From: CAYLZN01 sp964387935
GTDB lineage: Bacteria > Acidobacteriota > Vicinamibacteria > Vicinamibacterales > JAFNAJ01
DNA: 23,435 nucleotides
Assembly: GCA_964387935.1 (NCBI GenBank)
Contig: CAYLZN010000052.1
Span: 1 to 23,435 of the forward strand
Reading direction: 5' to 3'
Every line of letters begins with the position of its first letter. Positions within the stretch are counted from its first letter, which is position 1. This document shows positions 6,738 to 14,781 of this stretch, piece after piece. The notes beneath the pieces were generated by a model. That model saw only the letters and a program-made list of their open reading frames with translations, was not told where the DNA came from and did no database searches. A program made the position numbers and the translations under genes.

Positions 6738-7373
6738 ATGCGGGAATTCTCCATCATCACGGAAGCCGACGCCCGGATGCTCGAGCCGGGCTCGTCGGTG
6801 CGGCTCCTCGCCGGCGGTCACATCACCCCCCTGGCGCGCGACACCCTCCGGGAACTACGCATCATCGTCGTCGAGGACGGCTGGAATCCGGGCGACGCGC
6901 TCGTTCCCGTGGCTGAGGTGCGGCGCGTGGCCGTGGCCAGCGACCATTCCGGGTTCTCCCTCAAGGGCCAGGTGGTCGAGCACCTGAGACGGCGCGGCCT
7001 CGCCGTGACCGACCTCGGCACGCACTCGACGGACCCGGTGGACTATCCCGACACGGCCGAACTGGCGGCGCTGGCCGTCTCGCGCGGCGAGGCGGACGCC
7101 GGCATCGTCATCGACGGCGCCGGTCTCGGGTCGACCATCGTGGCCAACAAGGTGCAGGGCGTGAGGGCCGCCCTGTGTCTCACCCCCACGCTGGCGCGGT
7201 ACAGCCGCGAACACAACGGCGCCAACGTGCTCGCTCTCGGTGCCACGCTGCTGCCGCCGGCGGACGCGCTCGCCATCGTCGATCTCTGGCTGGCGACGCC
7301 CATGACCGAGCCCCGCTACATCCGGCGGCTTGGCAAGATTCAGGCCGTCGAACGGAGACACGCCAAGCCATGA
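6738..7373 (+). CDS. RpiB/LacAB-family sugar-phosphate isomerase with EutQ-like N-terminal extension
   Basis: The protein has 211 residues, against about 150 for free-standing RpiB. Residues about 57-200 are an RpiB domain: VAVASDHSGFSLKG, VDYPDTAE, ANKVQGVRAALC and SREHNGANVLALG. The family interconverts ribose-5-P and ribulose-5-P or related sugar phosphates. The active-site Cys of E. coli RpiB (CGTG) is replaced by Asp (IDGAG). Residues 1-46 (FSIITEADARML, then GGHITPLARDTLRELRI) resemble the N-terminal segment of EutQ and other microcompartment-associated proteins. The stop overlaps the deoC ATG (ATGA, 7370-7373), so the two should be translated together. This pairing is known from sugar-phosphate-utilising (SPU) microcompartment loci. 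No shell gene is present here. Confidence 0.85.
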   Translation: MREFSIITEADARMLEPGSSVRLLAGGHITPLARDTLRELRIIVVEDGWNPGDALVPVAEVRRVAVASDHSGFSLKGQVVEHLRRRGLAVTDLGTHSTDPVDYPDTAELAALAVSRGEADAGIVIDGAGLGSTIVANKVQGVRAALCLTPTLARYSREHNGANVLALGATLLPPADALAIVDLWLATPMTEPRYIRRLGKIQAVERRHAKP

Positions 7374-8251
7374 ACCTCGAACTGGCGCGACTCGTCGAGA
7401 TCGTCACCGAAGAAGTGGTCGCAGCCCTCGGGCCCACGGCGCTGCGCCTGGAGTCGCAGTGCCGCTGTCATGGCGTGCTCTACGAGTGCTGCCCGGAGCG
7501 GCTCCGGGGCGTGCTCGACGCAGGCGCGGCCCGGCTCGGCCTGCACGCGAGCGGGCCGGCCGGCGACGTGGCCGCGATGATCGACCACACGCTGCTCAAG
7601 CCCGAGGCGACCCGCGCGGAGATCGAGGCGTTGTGCCGCGAGGCGGCCGAGTTCCGGTTCGCCACGGTGTGCGTCAACCCGGGCTGGGTGACGGTGTCCT
7701 CGTCGCTGCTCCGCGGGAGGGGTGTTGGCGTCTGTTCGGTCGTCGGGTTTCCCCTGGGGGCGACCACGCCGGACACGAAGCACTACGAGACGCGACGGGC
7801 GATCTTCGACGGCGCCACCGAGATCGACATGGTCCTCAACGTCGGGGCCCTCAAGTCAGGTGAACTGCGCTGGGTGGAACGGGACATCGAGGCCGTGACC
7901 GGTCCCTGCCGGGAAGCAGGGGTCACCAGCAAGGTGATCCTCGAGGCGGCGCTGCTCACCGACGAAGAGAAAGTCACGGCGTGCGCGCTGGCCAAGGCCG
8001 CCGGCGCAGATTACGTGAAGACGTCGACCGGCTTCGCCAAGGGCGGCGCGACGGTGGCCGACGTGGCGCTGATGCGGCGCGTCGTCGGCGAATCGATGGG
8101 CGTGAAGGCCGCGGGCGGTGTGCGCGACTACGAGAGCCTGAAGGCCATGGTGGCCGCGGGAGCCTCGAGGGTTGGGGCATCCGCCGGGGTGCGGATCGTC
8201 CGCGAAGCGACGGGGACCGCTCCGGCGGGGGCGCCTGCGACCGGATACTGA
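7370..8251 (+). CDS. deoC: Deoxyribose-phosphate aldolase with N-terminal extension
   Basis: The protein has 293 residues, about 65 longer than usual DeoC. Residues about 68-285 are the class I aldolase barrel: MIDHTLLKPEAT, VCVNPGWV, VGFPLGA, EIDMVLNVG, the Schiff-base lysine K217 in VKTSTGFAKGGAT, and VKAAGGVRDY. It splits 2-deoxyribose-5-P into acetaldehyde and glyceraldehyde-3-P. The extension starts with an amphipathic helix (MNLELARLVEIVTEEVVAAL), like a microcompartment encapsulation peptide, followed by a Cys cluster (C31, C33, C40, C41) that could bind metal. The ATG at 7370 overlaps the rpiB stop. An upstream in-frame start at 7175 was rejected because it only reads through rpiB. 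Confidence 0.9.
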   Translation: MNLELARLVEIVTEEVVAALGPTALRLESQCRCHGVLYECCPERLRGVLDAGAARLGLHASGPAGDVAAMIDHTLLKPEATRAEIEALCREAAEFRFATVCVNPGWVTVSSSLLRGRGVGVCSVVGFPLGATTPDTKHYETRRAIFDGATEIDMVLNVGALKSGELRWVERDIEAVTGPCREAGVTSKVILEAALLTDEEKVTACALAKAAGADYVKTSTGFAKGGATVADVALMRRVVGESMGVKAAGGVRDYESLKAMVAAGASRVGASAGVRIVREATGTAPAGAPATGY

Positions 8252-8299
8252 CGGGCTCGGCGGGCCGCGCAGGCCCGACGTCGCCCGCAGGTTGCCGCC

Positions 8300-8321
8300 G
8301 CTCCGGCCGATAAACCGGAGC
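8300..8321 (+). promoter_or_regulatory. Hairpin covering the ribosome-binding site of the HD-GYP gene
   Basis: GCTCCGG (8300-8306) and CCGGAGC (8315-8321) form a perfect 7-bp stem with an 8-nt loop. The right arm contains the only Shine-Dalgarno-like GGAG and abuts the ATG at 8322, so the stem would hide the ribosome-binding site. A 7-bp stem is not rare by chance in GC-rich DNA. Confidence 0.35.
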
Positions 8322-10061
8322 ATGGGAGCACGCCCCGTTCAGCAGCCCCCACGTCTCGCGGCGCGCACCGTCCTCGTCACCTTCGTGTCGATCGCCGTCA
8401 TCCTCATCGCCGTCGTGGCGGTGCTGATCTACAACCTGCAGGAGCGGGCCACCGCCTCGGTGGTCGAGAACCTGGCCGCTGGCGCGCGGATCGTCAAGGT
8501 GCTCGACGAGCGTCGGGACCGGCAATTCGCCCAGCACGCGCAGGAGGCCGCGCGCGACCGCAACCTCGGTCTCGCGCTCACGCGGCTGCAGACGGCCCCG
8601 GCACCCACCGAGGACGAAGTCCATGCGTTCCTGCAACTGCTCGAACGGGAGATCCACCTGCTCGAGGACAAGGTCCGTCCGGATGCCATCGCGGTCCTGG
8701 ACCGCGCGCGCCGCGTCGTGGCACGCACGGGACGGGACGCATCGAAGTGGAGGCCCGGCATCGAGATTCCCGGAGGCGGCATGGCGCGGGCCGCCGTCGA
8801 ACGTGTCTACCAGGCCGGCGGGGCGCACTATCGAGTGCTCGTGTTGCCGATCTACGCTGCCAGCGACGACCCGGTGGGCGAACTGCACCTGGCGACGGCG
8901 CTCAGCGACGAGTACGCGGAGTCGCTGTCGGCGCTGACGCGCACGCAGACGATCGTCATCGTGGGCGGGCGGCTGGTGGCCTCCACGCTGGCGCCGGGCA
9001 CCCGGGAGGCGATGGCGCACCAGTTCCGCCGTGGCGTGCCCGAGGGAGGGCGCCTCGAGGCCGCCAGGACGATCTGGGCCGTGGAACGGCTCAAGGTCGT
9101 GGACGAGGCGTCGATTCTCGCCGTGGATCCGCTGGAGCGCGCCCAGATGGCGGCCTGGCGGGAGGTGGCCTTCGTGCTCGGGCCCGTCGGCCTCGGCGCC
9201 CTGGGCCTCGGGGCCCTTGCCAGCCTGTGGCTCGCGCGCACGTTGAGCCGCCCGATCGACAGCCTGTCACACACCCTGGCCGAGATGGCCAGTTCGCGAC
9301 GCTTCGACGTGCGGCTGCCTCGGCCTGGCACGAGCCGCGAACTCGATGCGCTGACCGACACGTTCAACGACCTCATGCGGTCGCTGGCGACGGCCGAGGC
9401 CGAGACGCGGGCGGCCTACGTGGGCGCGATCCGCGGCCTTGCAGCCGCCCTCGACGCCCGCGACCCGTACACGGCCGGCCATTCGGAGCGGGTGAGTGCC
9501 CTGGCCGTCTCCATCGGCCGCCAGATGACACTGCCCGACCAGGAGGTGGACGTCCTTCGACTCGGCGCGCTGTTGCACGACATCGGGAAAATCGGGGTCA
9601 ACGACCACATCCTGCGCAAGCCCGGCCCGCTCACGGGGGAGGAGTTCGAGGCGATCAAGCAGCACCCGCGACTCGGGTCCCGGATCCTGCGGTCCGTCCC
9701 GTTCCTGGCGCCGCACATTCCGATCGTCGAGCTACATCACGAGCGGCCCGACGGCCAGGGGTACCCGCACGGGCTGGCGGGCGACGAAGTGCCGCTGCTC
9801 GCGCGCATCGTGAAAGTCGCCGACGCGTTCGACGCGATGACGTCCGCGCGCGCCTACCGCCCAGCGCGGCCCGCATCCGATGCGCTGGCGGAACTGTGGC
9901 GCCACGCGGGCTCGCAGTTCGACGCCGAGGTGGTGGAGGCGTTTGCGGCCGTCTGGCCGGCCGTGGGGACGGTCGGGGACCCGGCGGTCATCGTCCCACC
10001 ACGTGCACTGTTCGTTGTGGAAACGGGATCTCGATTCCGCGCGCCTCGAACTCCAGCTTGA
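8322..10061 (+). CDS. Membrane HD-GYP cyclic-di-GMP phosphodiesterase
   Basis: The protein has 579 residues. TM1 is at about 16-38, followed by an extracytoplasmic sensor region to about 278. TM2 is at about 281-306, followed by a HAMP linker and then an HD-GYP domain (about 365-560). The domain has LLHDIGK (H419, D420) and a full HHERPDGQGYP motif (472-482), so hydrolysis of c-di-GMP is predicted. The sensor region has the layout of a Cache-like ligand-binding domain, ligand unknown. The ATG at 8322 is chosen because it directly precedes TM1; the open frame to 8172 overlaps deoC. The 3' end overlaps the convergent mscS gene by 74 bp. Confidence 0.92.
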   Translation: MGARPVQQPPRLAARTVLVTFVSIAVILIAVVAVLIYNLQERATASVVENLAAGARIVKVLDERRDRQFAQHAQEAARDRNLGLALTRLQTAPAPTEDEVHAFLQLLEREIHLLEDKVRPDAIAVLDRARRVVARTGRDASKWRPGIEIPGGGMARAAVERVYQAGGAHYRVLVLPIYAASDDPVGELHLATALSDEYAESLSALTRTQTIVIVGGRLVASTLAPGTREAMAHQFRRGVPEGGRLEAARTIWAVERLKVVDEASILAVDPLERAQMAAWREVAFVLGPVGLGALGLGALASLWLARTLSRPIDSLSHTLAEMASSRRFDVRLPRPGTSRELDALTDTFNDLMRSLATAEAETRAAYVGAIRGLAAALDARDPYTAGHSERVSALAVSIGRQMTLPDQEVDVLRLGALLHDIGKIGVNDHILRKPGPLTGEEFEAIKQHPRLGSRILRSVPFLAPHIPIVELHHERPDGQGYPHGLAGDEVPLLARIVKVADAFDAMTSARAYRPARPASDALAELWRHAGSQFDAEVVEAFAAVWPAVGTVGDPAVIVPPRALFVVETGSRFRAPRTPA

Positions 10062-11100
10062 TGCGCCGGCGGAACTCCCGCGCCACCTCGAACTGTTTCA
10101 GGGGGATGGTCTTGCTGCGCATCCTGACCGTGACCCCGCTCTCGGCCAGCGCGTCGACCCCGAAGATCTCCAGCGGTTCGAGGAGCGCGTCCCGGTACCG
10201 CGGGTCTGCGCGCAGACCCGCATCCACGGCCCGCAGCGCCTCGTACACCTCGTCGAGATCCGCCTTGTACGCCACCGACACGTCCAGGACGGCGTATGCG
10301 AAATCCTTGCTCTGATTGGCCAGCGTCGCGATGCTGCCGTTCGGGAACACGTGCACCGTGCCGTGGATGTCGCGCAGTGTCATCGTCCGTATCTGGATGG
10401 ACTCCACGACGCCGCCCGTGCCGTTGATGACCACGACGTCGCCGACCCGCACCTGGTTCTCGAGGATGATGAAGAACCCGCTGATCACGTCCTTGACGAG
10501 CGTCTGCGCGCCGAAGCCGACGGCCAGGCCGACAATGCCGGCGCCCGTGAGCAGCGGCATGATGTCGATGTTCAGCTCCCGCAGGATCATGAGCAGTGCC
10601 GTCATGCTGGCCAGCACGCCCACGACGTTGGCCACCAGCGTGCTCAGCGTGCGCACGCGCTTGGCCCGCTCCTGCGAGTCGCGATCGCGCACCAGCGCCA
10701 TTTCCTCCTCGACCCGTTGCAGAGCCATGGCCACCGCCTTCATCACGACGGTGGTCAGCGCGAGGATCATCACGATGCGAAGGCCCGACGACAGCACCCA
10801 GTCCGCCAGGGCTTCCGGCTCGACGCCGACGTGCAGGTCCACCCCGGCGACCTTGAGCGCAGGGAAGACCAGGACGGTCGCCGCCAGCAGGAACACGGCG
10901 ACGCGGACCGCGCGCACCGGGCGCCGCACGATCGGGGCCGAGAACGGCACCTGGTTCACGCCTTCCACGAAACGGACGATCAGGACACGTGCGCCGCGGG
11001 CCACGACTTCCGCCACGAAATAGGCGACGGCCAGCGCCGTGGCCAGGGCGATGGGGAGGGCGACCCACGGGGGATAGCCAGACAACAGGTCCTTCAGCAT
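9988..11100 (-). CDS. MscS-family small-conductance mechanosensitive channel
   Basis: The protein has 370 residues. Several TM helices fill about 9-235. The pore helix and beta domain carry the MscS signature: GIVGLAVGFGAQTLVKDVISGFFIILENQVRVGD, then VESIQIRTMTLRD and VFPNGSI. The C-terminal alpha/beta domain ends in EARGIEIPFPQRTVH, normal for the family, so the gene end is genuine despite overlapping the HD-GYP gene. It releases ions and solutes on hypo-osmotic shock in the inner membrane. The ATG at 11100 has GAGGAGAAGG about 10 bases upstream. The frame is open to 11256 but that part is not MscS-like. Confidence 0.93.
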   Translation of the reverse strand: MLKDLLSGYPPWVALPIALATALAVAYFVAEVVARGARVLIVRFVEGVNQVPFSAPIVRRPVRAVRVAVFLLAATVLVFPALKVAGVDLHVGVEPEALADWVLSSGLRIVMILALTTVVMKAVAMALQRVEEEMALVRDRDSQERAKRVRTLSTLVANVVGVLASMTALLMILRELNIDIMPLLTGAGIVGLAVGFGAQTLVKDVISGFFIILENQVRVGDVVVINGTGGVVESIQIRTMTLRDIHGTVHVFPNGSIATLANQSKDFAYAVLDVSVAYKADLDEVYEALRAVDAGLRADPRYRDALLEPLEIFGVDALAESGVTVRMRSKTIPLKQFEVAREFRRRIKLEFEARGIEIPFPQRTVHVVGR

Positions 11101-11254
11101 CGTTCCGACGTCCTTCTCCTCGCGTCTCGGGTGTTTTCCCGATGCGCCTCGGGTCTTTCTCCCGCAGTCGTCTGGTCTCTGGCCGATTGTCCGGGATCCC
11201 GGCCACTCGTACCCTGAGGATGCAAGGTGCGATGAGCCCTTGCGGGAGGACACC

Positions 11255-11692
11255 ATGTTACGGCAGCAGGGCGGCGACCACGTGAAGGCGGGCTTCTACC
11301 TCAACCTCGACTCCTGGGAAATCCGGACGATCTCCGGCGCGACCGGCGGCACCCTGGAGGGGACGAGCGAGAGCCGCTACCTGAGGGTCCCCGTGCTCGG
11401 CATGCTGCTGTTCGCGCCGCTGATGGGTGCGCTCTTCGCCATGTTCCTGCCGTTCATCGGCATCGCCCTGGTGGCGCAGTTCGCCGCGGGCAAGGTCCGG
11501 CACGGCGTCCGACATCTCGCACGCCAGGCCGTTGCGGCGCTCGGGCCCTCCTGGCAGCCGAGCGCGGCACACCTGACCGGCACCCCGGACGCCGCGAGGC
11601 AAGGACAGGCGGCGCCGACCACCGACGCCCAGGACGCCGACGCCCGGCTCGACGCGCTCGAGCAGGAGATCCGGAACAAGGCCGCGCGCTGA
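11255..11692 (+). CDS. Small membrane protein of unknown function
   Basis: The protein has 145 residues and I do not recognise the family. The N-terminal 44 residues are polar, with a strand-rich GFYLNLDSWEIRTIS stretch. One long or two short TM helices span about 45-78. A Pro/Ala/Thr-rich linker follows and the C-terminus is a short charged helix (LDALEQEIRNKAAR). The ATG at 11255 is preceded by GGGAGGA at proper distance, so the upstream in-frame TTG at 11240 is not needed. It is divergent from mscS (154-bp gap) and convergent with the response regulator. Placement beside mscS might suggest an envelope role, but nothing in the sequence proves it. Confidence 0.75.
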   Translation: MLRQQGGDHVKAGFYLNLDSWEIRTISGATGGTLEGTSESRYLRVPVLGMLLFAPLMGALFAMFLPFIGIALVAQFAAGKVRHGVRHLARQAVAALGPSWQPSAAHLTGTPDAARQGQAAPTTDAQDADARLDALEQEIRNKAAR

Positions 11693-11721
11693 ACCCTGGC
11701 CCCCGGCCCCCGTCCCCCGAA

Positions 11722-11787
11722 AACTGGCAACTGGCAACCGGTTGAACTGGTAACTGGTAACTGGCAACTGGCAACTGATCACTGATC
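11722..11787. repeat. Heptamer repeat cluster 3 (AACTGGC)
   Basis: Units are AACTGGC twice, AACCGGT, a TG spacer, AACTGGT twice, AACTGGC twice, then AACTGATC and ACTGATC. Each unit is 7 bp except the one before the last. The array sits between two convergent genes and runs across the stop codon of the response regulator (11779-11781). In rotation (GGCAACT) it resembles the GGC-N4 units of the other two clusters. Confidence 0.8.
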
Positions 11788-12432
11788 GAGCGTAATGACG
11801 CCCTGCCGGAGCGCAAACTTGATGAGTTCGGTCCGGCTGTGCAGGTCCAGCTTCTCCATGATGTGCTCACGGTGGGACATCGCGGTCTTGACGCTGATGT
11901 CGAGCAGCTCCGCGACTTCCTTGTTGCTCCTGCCCTCCGCGATGAGCCGCAGCACCTGTTTCTCACGGTCCGTCAGCAGATCGTAGGGGTTGTCGGCATC
12001 CCGCCCGCCGGCCGGCGGCTGGAGCAGCGCATCCTTCGCCACGGCGGGATCGAGGACGAGGCCACCGCGCGCGGCCGCCCGGATGGCCGACACCAGTTCG
12101 GCGCCAGCCGTCTTTTTGAGCAGGTATCCCGCCACGCCCGCCTGCAGGAAGCGTCTCAGGTATTCCCGGTCCTCGTATTGCGTGAGCACGAGCACGCGCA
12201 GATCGGGCTGACGTTTCCTGAGTTCCAGCGTGGCTTCGAGGCCGCCGAGCCCGGGCATGGACACGTCCATCAACACGACGTCCGGTCGCAGCCGCTCGGC
12301 CTGCTCGATGGCCTGCTGCCCGTCGGCGGCCTCCCCGACGACGTCGATGTCGTCGGCCGTCTTCAGGAGGGCACGGATCCCTTCTCGGAGGATGGCGTGG
12401 TCGTCAGCGATCAACACCCGGATCTTTGCCAT
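11779..12432 (-). CDS. NarL/FixJ-type response regulator
   Basis: The protein has 217 residues. The receiver domain (1-120) has acidic pair D10-D11, phosphoacceptor D56 (VVLMDVSMPG) and the KK switch lysine near 106. The LuxR-type HTH (about 150-210) contains LTDREKQVLRLIAEGRSNKEVAELLDIS. The ATG at 12430-12432 has AAGGAG six bases upstream, located inside the kinase gene, and the two genes overlap by 29 bp. It is the last gene of the overlapping operon and the obvious partner of the preceding kinase. Candidate target: the palindrome upstream of the cytochrome c gene (inference). Confidence 0.93.
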   Translation of the reverse strand: MAKIRVLIADDHAILREGIRALLKTADDIDVVGEAADGQQAIEQAERLRPDVVLMDVSMPGLGGLEATLELRKRQPDLRVLVLTQYEDREYLRRFLQAGVAGYLLKKTAGAELVSAIRAAARGGLVLDPAVAKDALLQPPAGGRDADNPYDLLTDREKQVLRLIAEGRSNKEVAELLDISVKTAMSHREHIMEKLDLHSRTELIKFALRQGVITLDQ

Positions 12433-14197
12433 CGAGGGCTCCTTGCGGCATGGGGACGCGGATGGTGACGCTGGTTCCTCGACCCGGGGAGGAGTCGATC
12501 CTGGCCTCGCCGCCGGCCAGGTCCAGCCGCTCGCGTATGCCGAGCAGTCCCAGGCCCCGCGCACTCCCGGGCTGCGGCACCATCTCGGACGGGTTGAAGC
12601 CGACGCCATCGTCCTCGATTTCGATTTGCAGCGCGCGCTCGTCGGCTTCCAGTTCGACCAGCACGTGTTCGGCCCCGGCGTGGCGCTCGATGTTGGTCAG
12701 GGCCTCCTGGACGGCCCGGAACACGGCGGTCTCCAGTTCCGCCGGCAGGCGCAGCCGATCCACGTTCGATTCGAAGCGGGCTGACACGCCGCGTTCGGCG
12801 AGCCGGCGTTCCGTGTACCAGCGTATCGCGGGGATGAGCCCCATGTCATCGAGCAGCGCCGGCCGCAGGTCGTGCATCAGCCGGTGCAGTTCGTCCAGGC
12901 TGCGCGAGGCCAGCGCGCGGGCGCGCTCGAGATCCGCGTGGAGCGCGCCCTCCGGCGCCGCGTGCGCCAGCGCGGTCTCCAGGCGCAGGGACAGCGCGGT
13001 CACCGTCTGGCACGCGTCGTCGTGGAGTTCGCGGGCGATGCGGCGACGCTCGTCTTCCTGGGCGGTGATGACCTTGCGCAGCAGGGACTGCCGCACGCGT
13101 TCGCGCTCGCGCAGTTCCTGGTTGAGTCGGTCGAGCTCCCGCGTGCGCTCGCGGACACGAGCCTCGAGGTCCTCGTTGGCGGCCTCGATCTCAGATCGGG
13201 ACGCGCGGAGCGCCTCGCGCATGAAGTCGAAGGTGCGGCCCAGCCGTCCGGTTTCGTCCTCGCCGTGGACCGTGACCGGGGTGTCGAGGTCACCGTCGGC
13301 AAGCCGCTCGGCGGCGTCGGTGAGGGCCAGGAGCGGTCGTCGGACGCTCCAGCCGGCGCCCCAGGCCAGCAGGAGCGACCCTCCGACGAGCAGCGGCCCA
13401 AGCCAGAGCAGCAGCCGCGCCAGTTGCTCCGTCGGAGTGAGGGTGGCCTCCGCACGATGCGACGCCACCACCCAGGGCGCGAACTGCAGCGGCGCGCTCG
13501 CCACCACGGGACGTGCGCCGGTGGTGACGCCGTGCGGCACGCCGGTCACGAGCACGGCGCCGTTCGTGTCCACGAGATCCAGGTGACCGACGCCCGTGCC
13601 CGCGAGGGGCCCGGCCAGTTTCGCGAACCGTCGCCCGGCCGGGTCGACGTCGCCCGCGACGACGCCGATCAACTCACCCTGCCAGGTGCGGAACGGGACG
13701 AGCAGCACGACACGGGCGCCGCCGTCGCTGACCAGCAGGGGCGTGACGGCCGCCCTGGGCGCCCGCGTCACCGAGGCCACGGCGGCAGCGCGGCACGCCG
13801 GGTCGAGGGGCTCCGTCGCCGGAACGCGTGACCAGACGGTGCCGTCGAGGCCCATCACGAAGATGCCATCGAGTCGCTCCAGCTCGAGCCACGCGTCCAG
13901 GGCCAGCGACTCGAAGGCCTCGCCGTGCTCCTCGGCGGGGACGAGGCCACGGGCGTCGTTCGCCAGTCGCTGCAGCCGGGAGAGGACGAGGGTCAACTGG
14001 TCGTCGGTCTGCCGGGCGGCGCTCTGGGCCACCGCGGCGTGGTCGTCGACCACGGCGAGGTCGGCGCTGCGAAGAAGTGACCAGGTCGCCAGACCGAGGA
14101 TCGACAGCGTGGTCAGGCTGCCGACGGCGACGAGCAGCATGACCCGGGCCGCAATGCTGCGGCGCGGGTGGAGGAGCGCGCTCTTCGAGCCGTTCAC
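12404..14197 (-). CDS. NarL-type membrane sensor histidine kinase
   Basis: The protein has 597 residues. TM1 is at about 15-38, an extracytoplasmic sensor domain follows to about 255, TM2 lies at about 262-284, then HAMP (about 284-336) and a coiled coil. The HisKA_3 box ERRRIARELHDDACQ carries the phosphorylated histidine H392, and the C-terminal HATPase has TNIERH, EDDGVGF and GLGLLGIRER. Sensor strands such as GIFVMGLDGTVW and GHLDLVDTNGAVLVTG are typical of double-Cache ligand-binding domains. The GTG start at 14197 overlaps the previous stop (GTGA) and is preceded by GAGG. The much longer open frame upstream to 14827 is only a shadow of the neighbouring gene. Confidence 0.92.
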   Translation of the reverse strand: MNGSKSALLHPRRSIAARVMLLVAVGSLTTLSILGLATWSLLRSADLAVVDDHAAVAQSAARQTDDQLTLVLSRLQRLANDARGLVPAEEHGEAFESLALDAWLELERLDGIFVMGLDGTVWSRVPATEPLDPACRAAAVASVTRAPRAAVTPLLVSDGGARVVLLVPFRTWQGELIGVVAGDVDPAGRRFAKLAGPLAGTGVGHLDLVDTNGAVLVTGVPHGVTTGARPVVASAPLQFAPWVVASHRAEATLTPTEQLARLLLWLGPLLVGGSLLLAWGAGWSVRRPLLALTDAAERLADGDLDTPVTVHGEDETGRLGRTFDFMREALRASRSEIEAANEDLEARVRERTRELDRLNQELRERERVRQSLLRKVITAQEDERRRIARELHDDACQTVTALSLRLETALAHAAPEGALHADLERARALASRSLDELHRLMHDLRPALLDDMGLIPAIRWYTERRLAERGVSARFESNVDRLRLPAELETAVFRAVQEALTNIERHAGAEHVLVELEADERALQIEIEDDGVGFNPSEMVPQPGSARGLGLLGIRERLDLAGGEARIDSSPGRGTSVTIRVPMPQGALDGKDPGVDR

Positions 14198-14781
14198 GGA
14201 TGACCTCGTCGCAGGCTGCGCGCGATGCGCAGCAATTCCTGATCGTCGCCGTACATCCGCACGACGAAGCGCCGACGGCCTTCCCGCCACTCGATGTCGG
14301 TCCACGTGGCGCCGCGGGGGCCGGCCTGCGTGCTGCGCTCCCCGGTCACGTCGCCGACCTCGATCGGCTCGCGGGCGCGCACCTCGCCGCGCGGGAGCAG
14401 TCGCGCGGGAAACACGCACTCGCCAGCCACGCATTGCGCGACGAGGAGTCGCGTCCGGCCGCTCGCGCGTTCCGACACGGAGACCACGGTGGGCACGCCG
14501 TCGCCAGGCGCGCGGTAGACAGCCGCCGGCGGCCACGCGAGGATATCGGGGAAGTAGAACGGCAACAGCACCTGTGTCCGGATCTCGCGCTCGAGGGCTT
14601 CGACGGTCTGGTACCGGCGGATCTCCCGTGGCTCCCCGCGCAGCCAGGGCGGCACGCCGTCGAGCACGCGAAGGAAGGCTGCCGTGCCGAGCAGCACCGC
14701 GACCAGCAGCAGGACGACGCGCGCGCATCGTGAGCCGCTGCTGTGTCGGGCCGCGCGCGCGGGGACCTCGATGGCGCTCAT
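14194..14781 (-). CDS. Single-TM protein with DUF4367-like C-terminus
   Basis: The protein has 195 residues, family not firmly recognised. A TM helix at about 22-42 (ARVVLLLVAVLLGTAAFLRVL) anchors a domain of about 150 residues, probably outside the membrane. The C-terminus (ATWTDIEWREGRRRFVVRMYGDDQELLRIARSL) resembles DUF4367-type domains found on membrane proteins linked to signalling; this is a pattern judgement, not a search result. The ATG overlaps the protease stop (ATGA, 14778-14781) and the stop overlaps the kinase GTG start, so it is locked between the two. A role as an accessory sensor or protease substrate is plausible but unproven. Confidence 0.75.
   Translation of the reverse strand: MSAIEVPARAARHSSGSRCARVVLLLVAVLLGTAAFLRVLDGVPPWLRGEPREIRRYQTVEALEREIRTQVLLPFYFPDILAWPPAAVYRAPGDGVPTVVSVSERASGRTRLLVAQCVAGECVFPARLLPRGEVRAREPIEVGDVTGERSTQAGPRGATWTDIEWREGRRRFVVRMYGDDQELLRIARSLRRGHP

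Noticed and set aside
11191..11202. Perfect 12-bp palindrome CCGGGATCCCGG between mscS and the small membrane protein gene
   Set aside because: About six such palindromes are expected by chance in a window this long, and the nearby -35/-10 candidate (TTGTCC/TACCCT) is weak.
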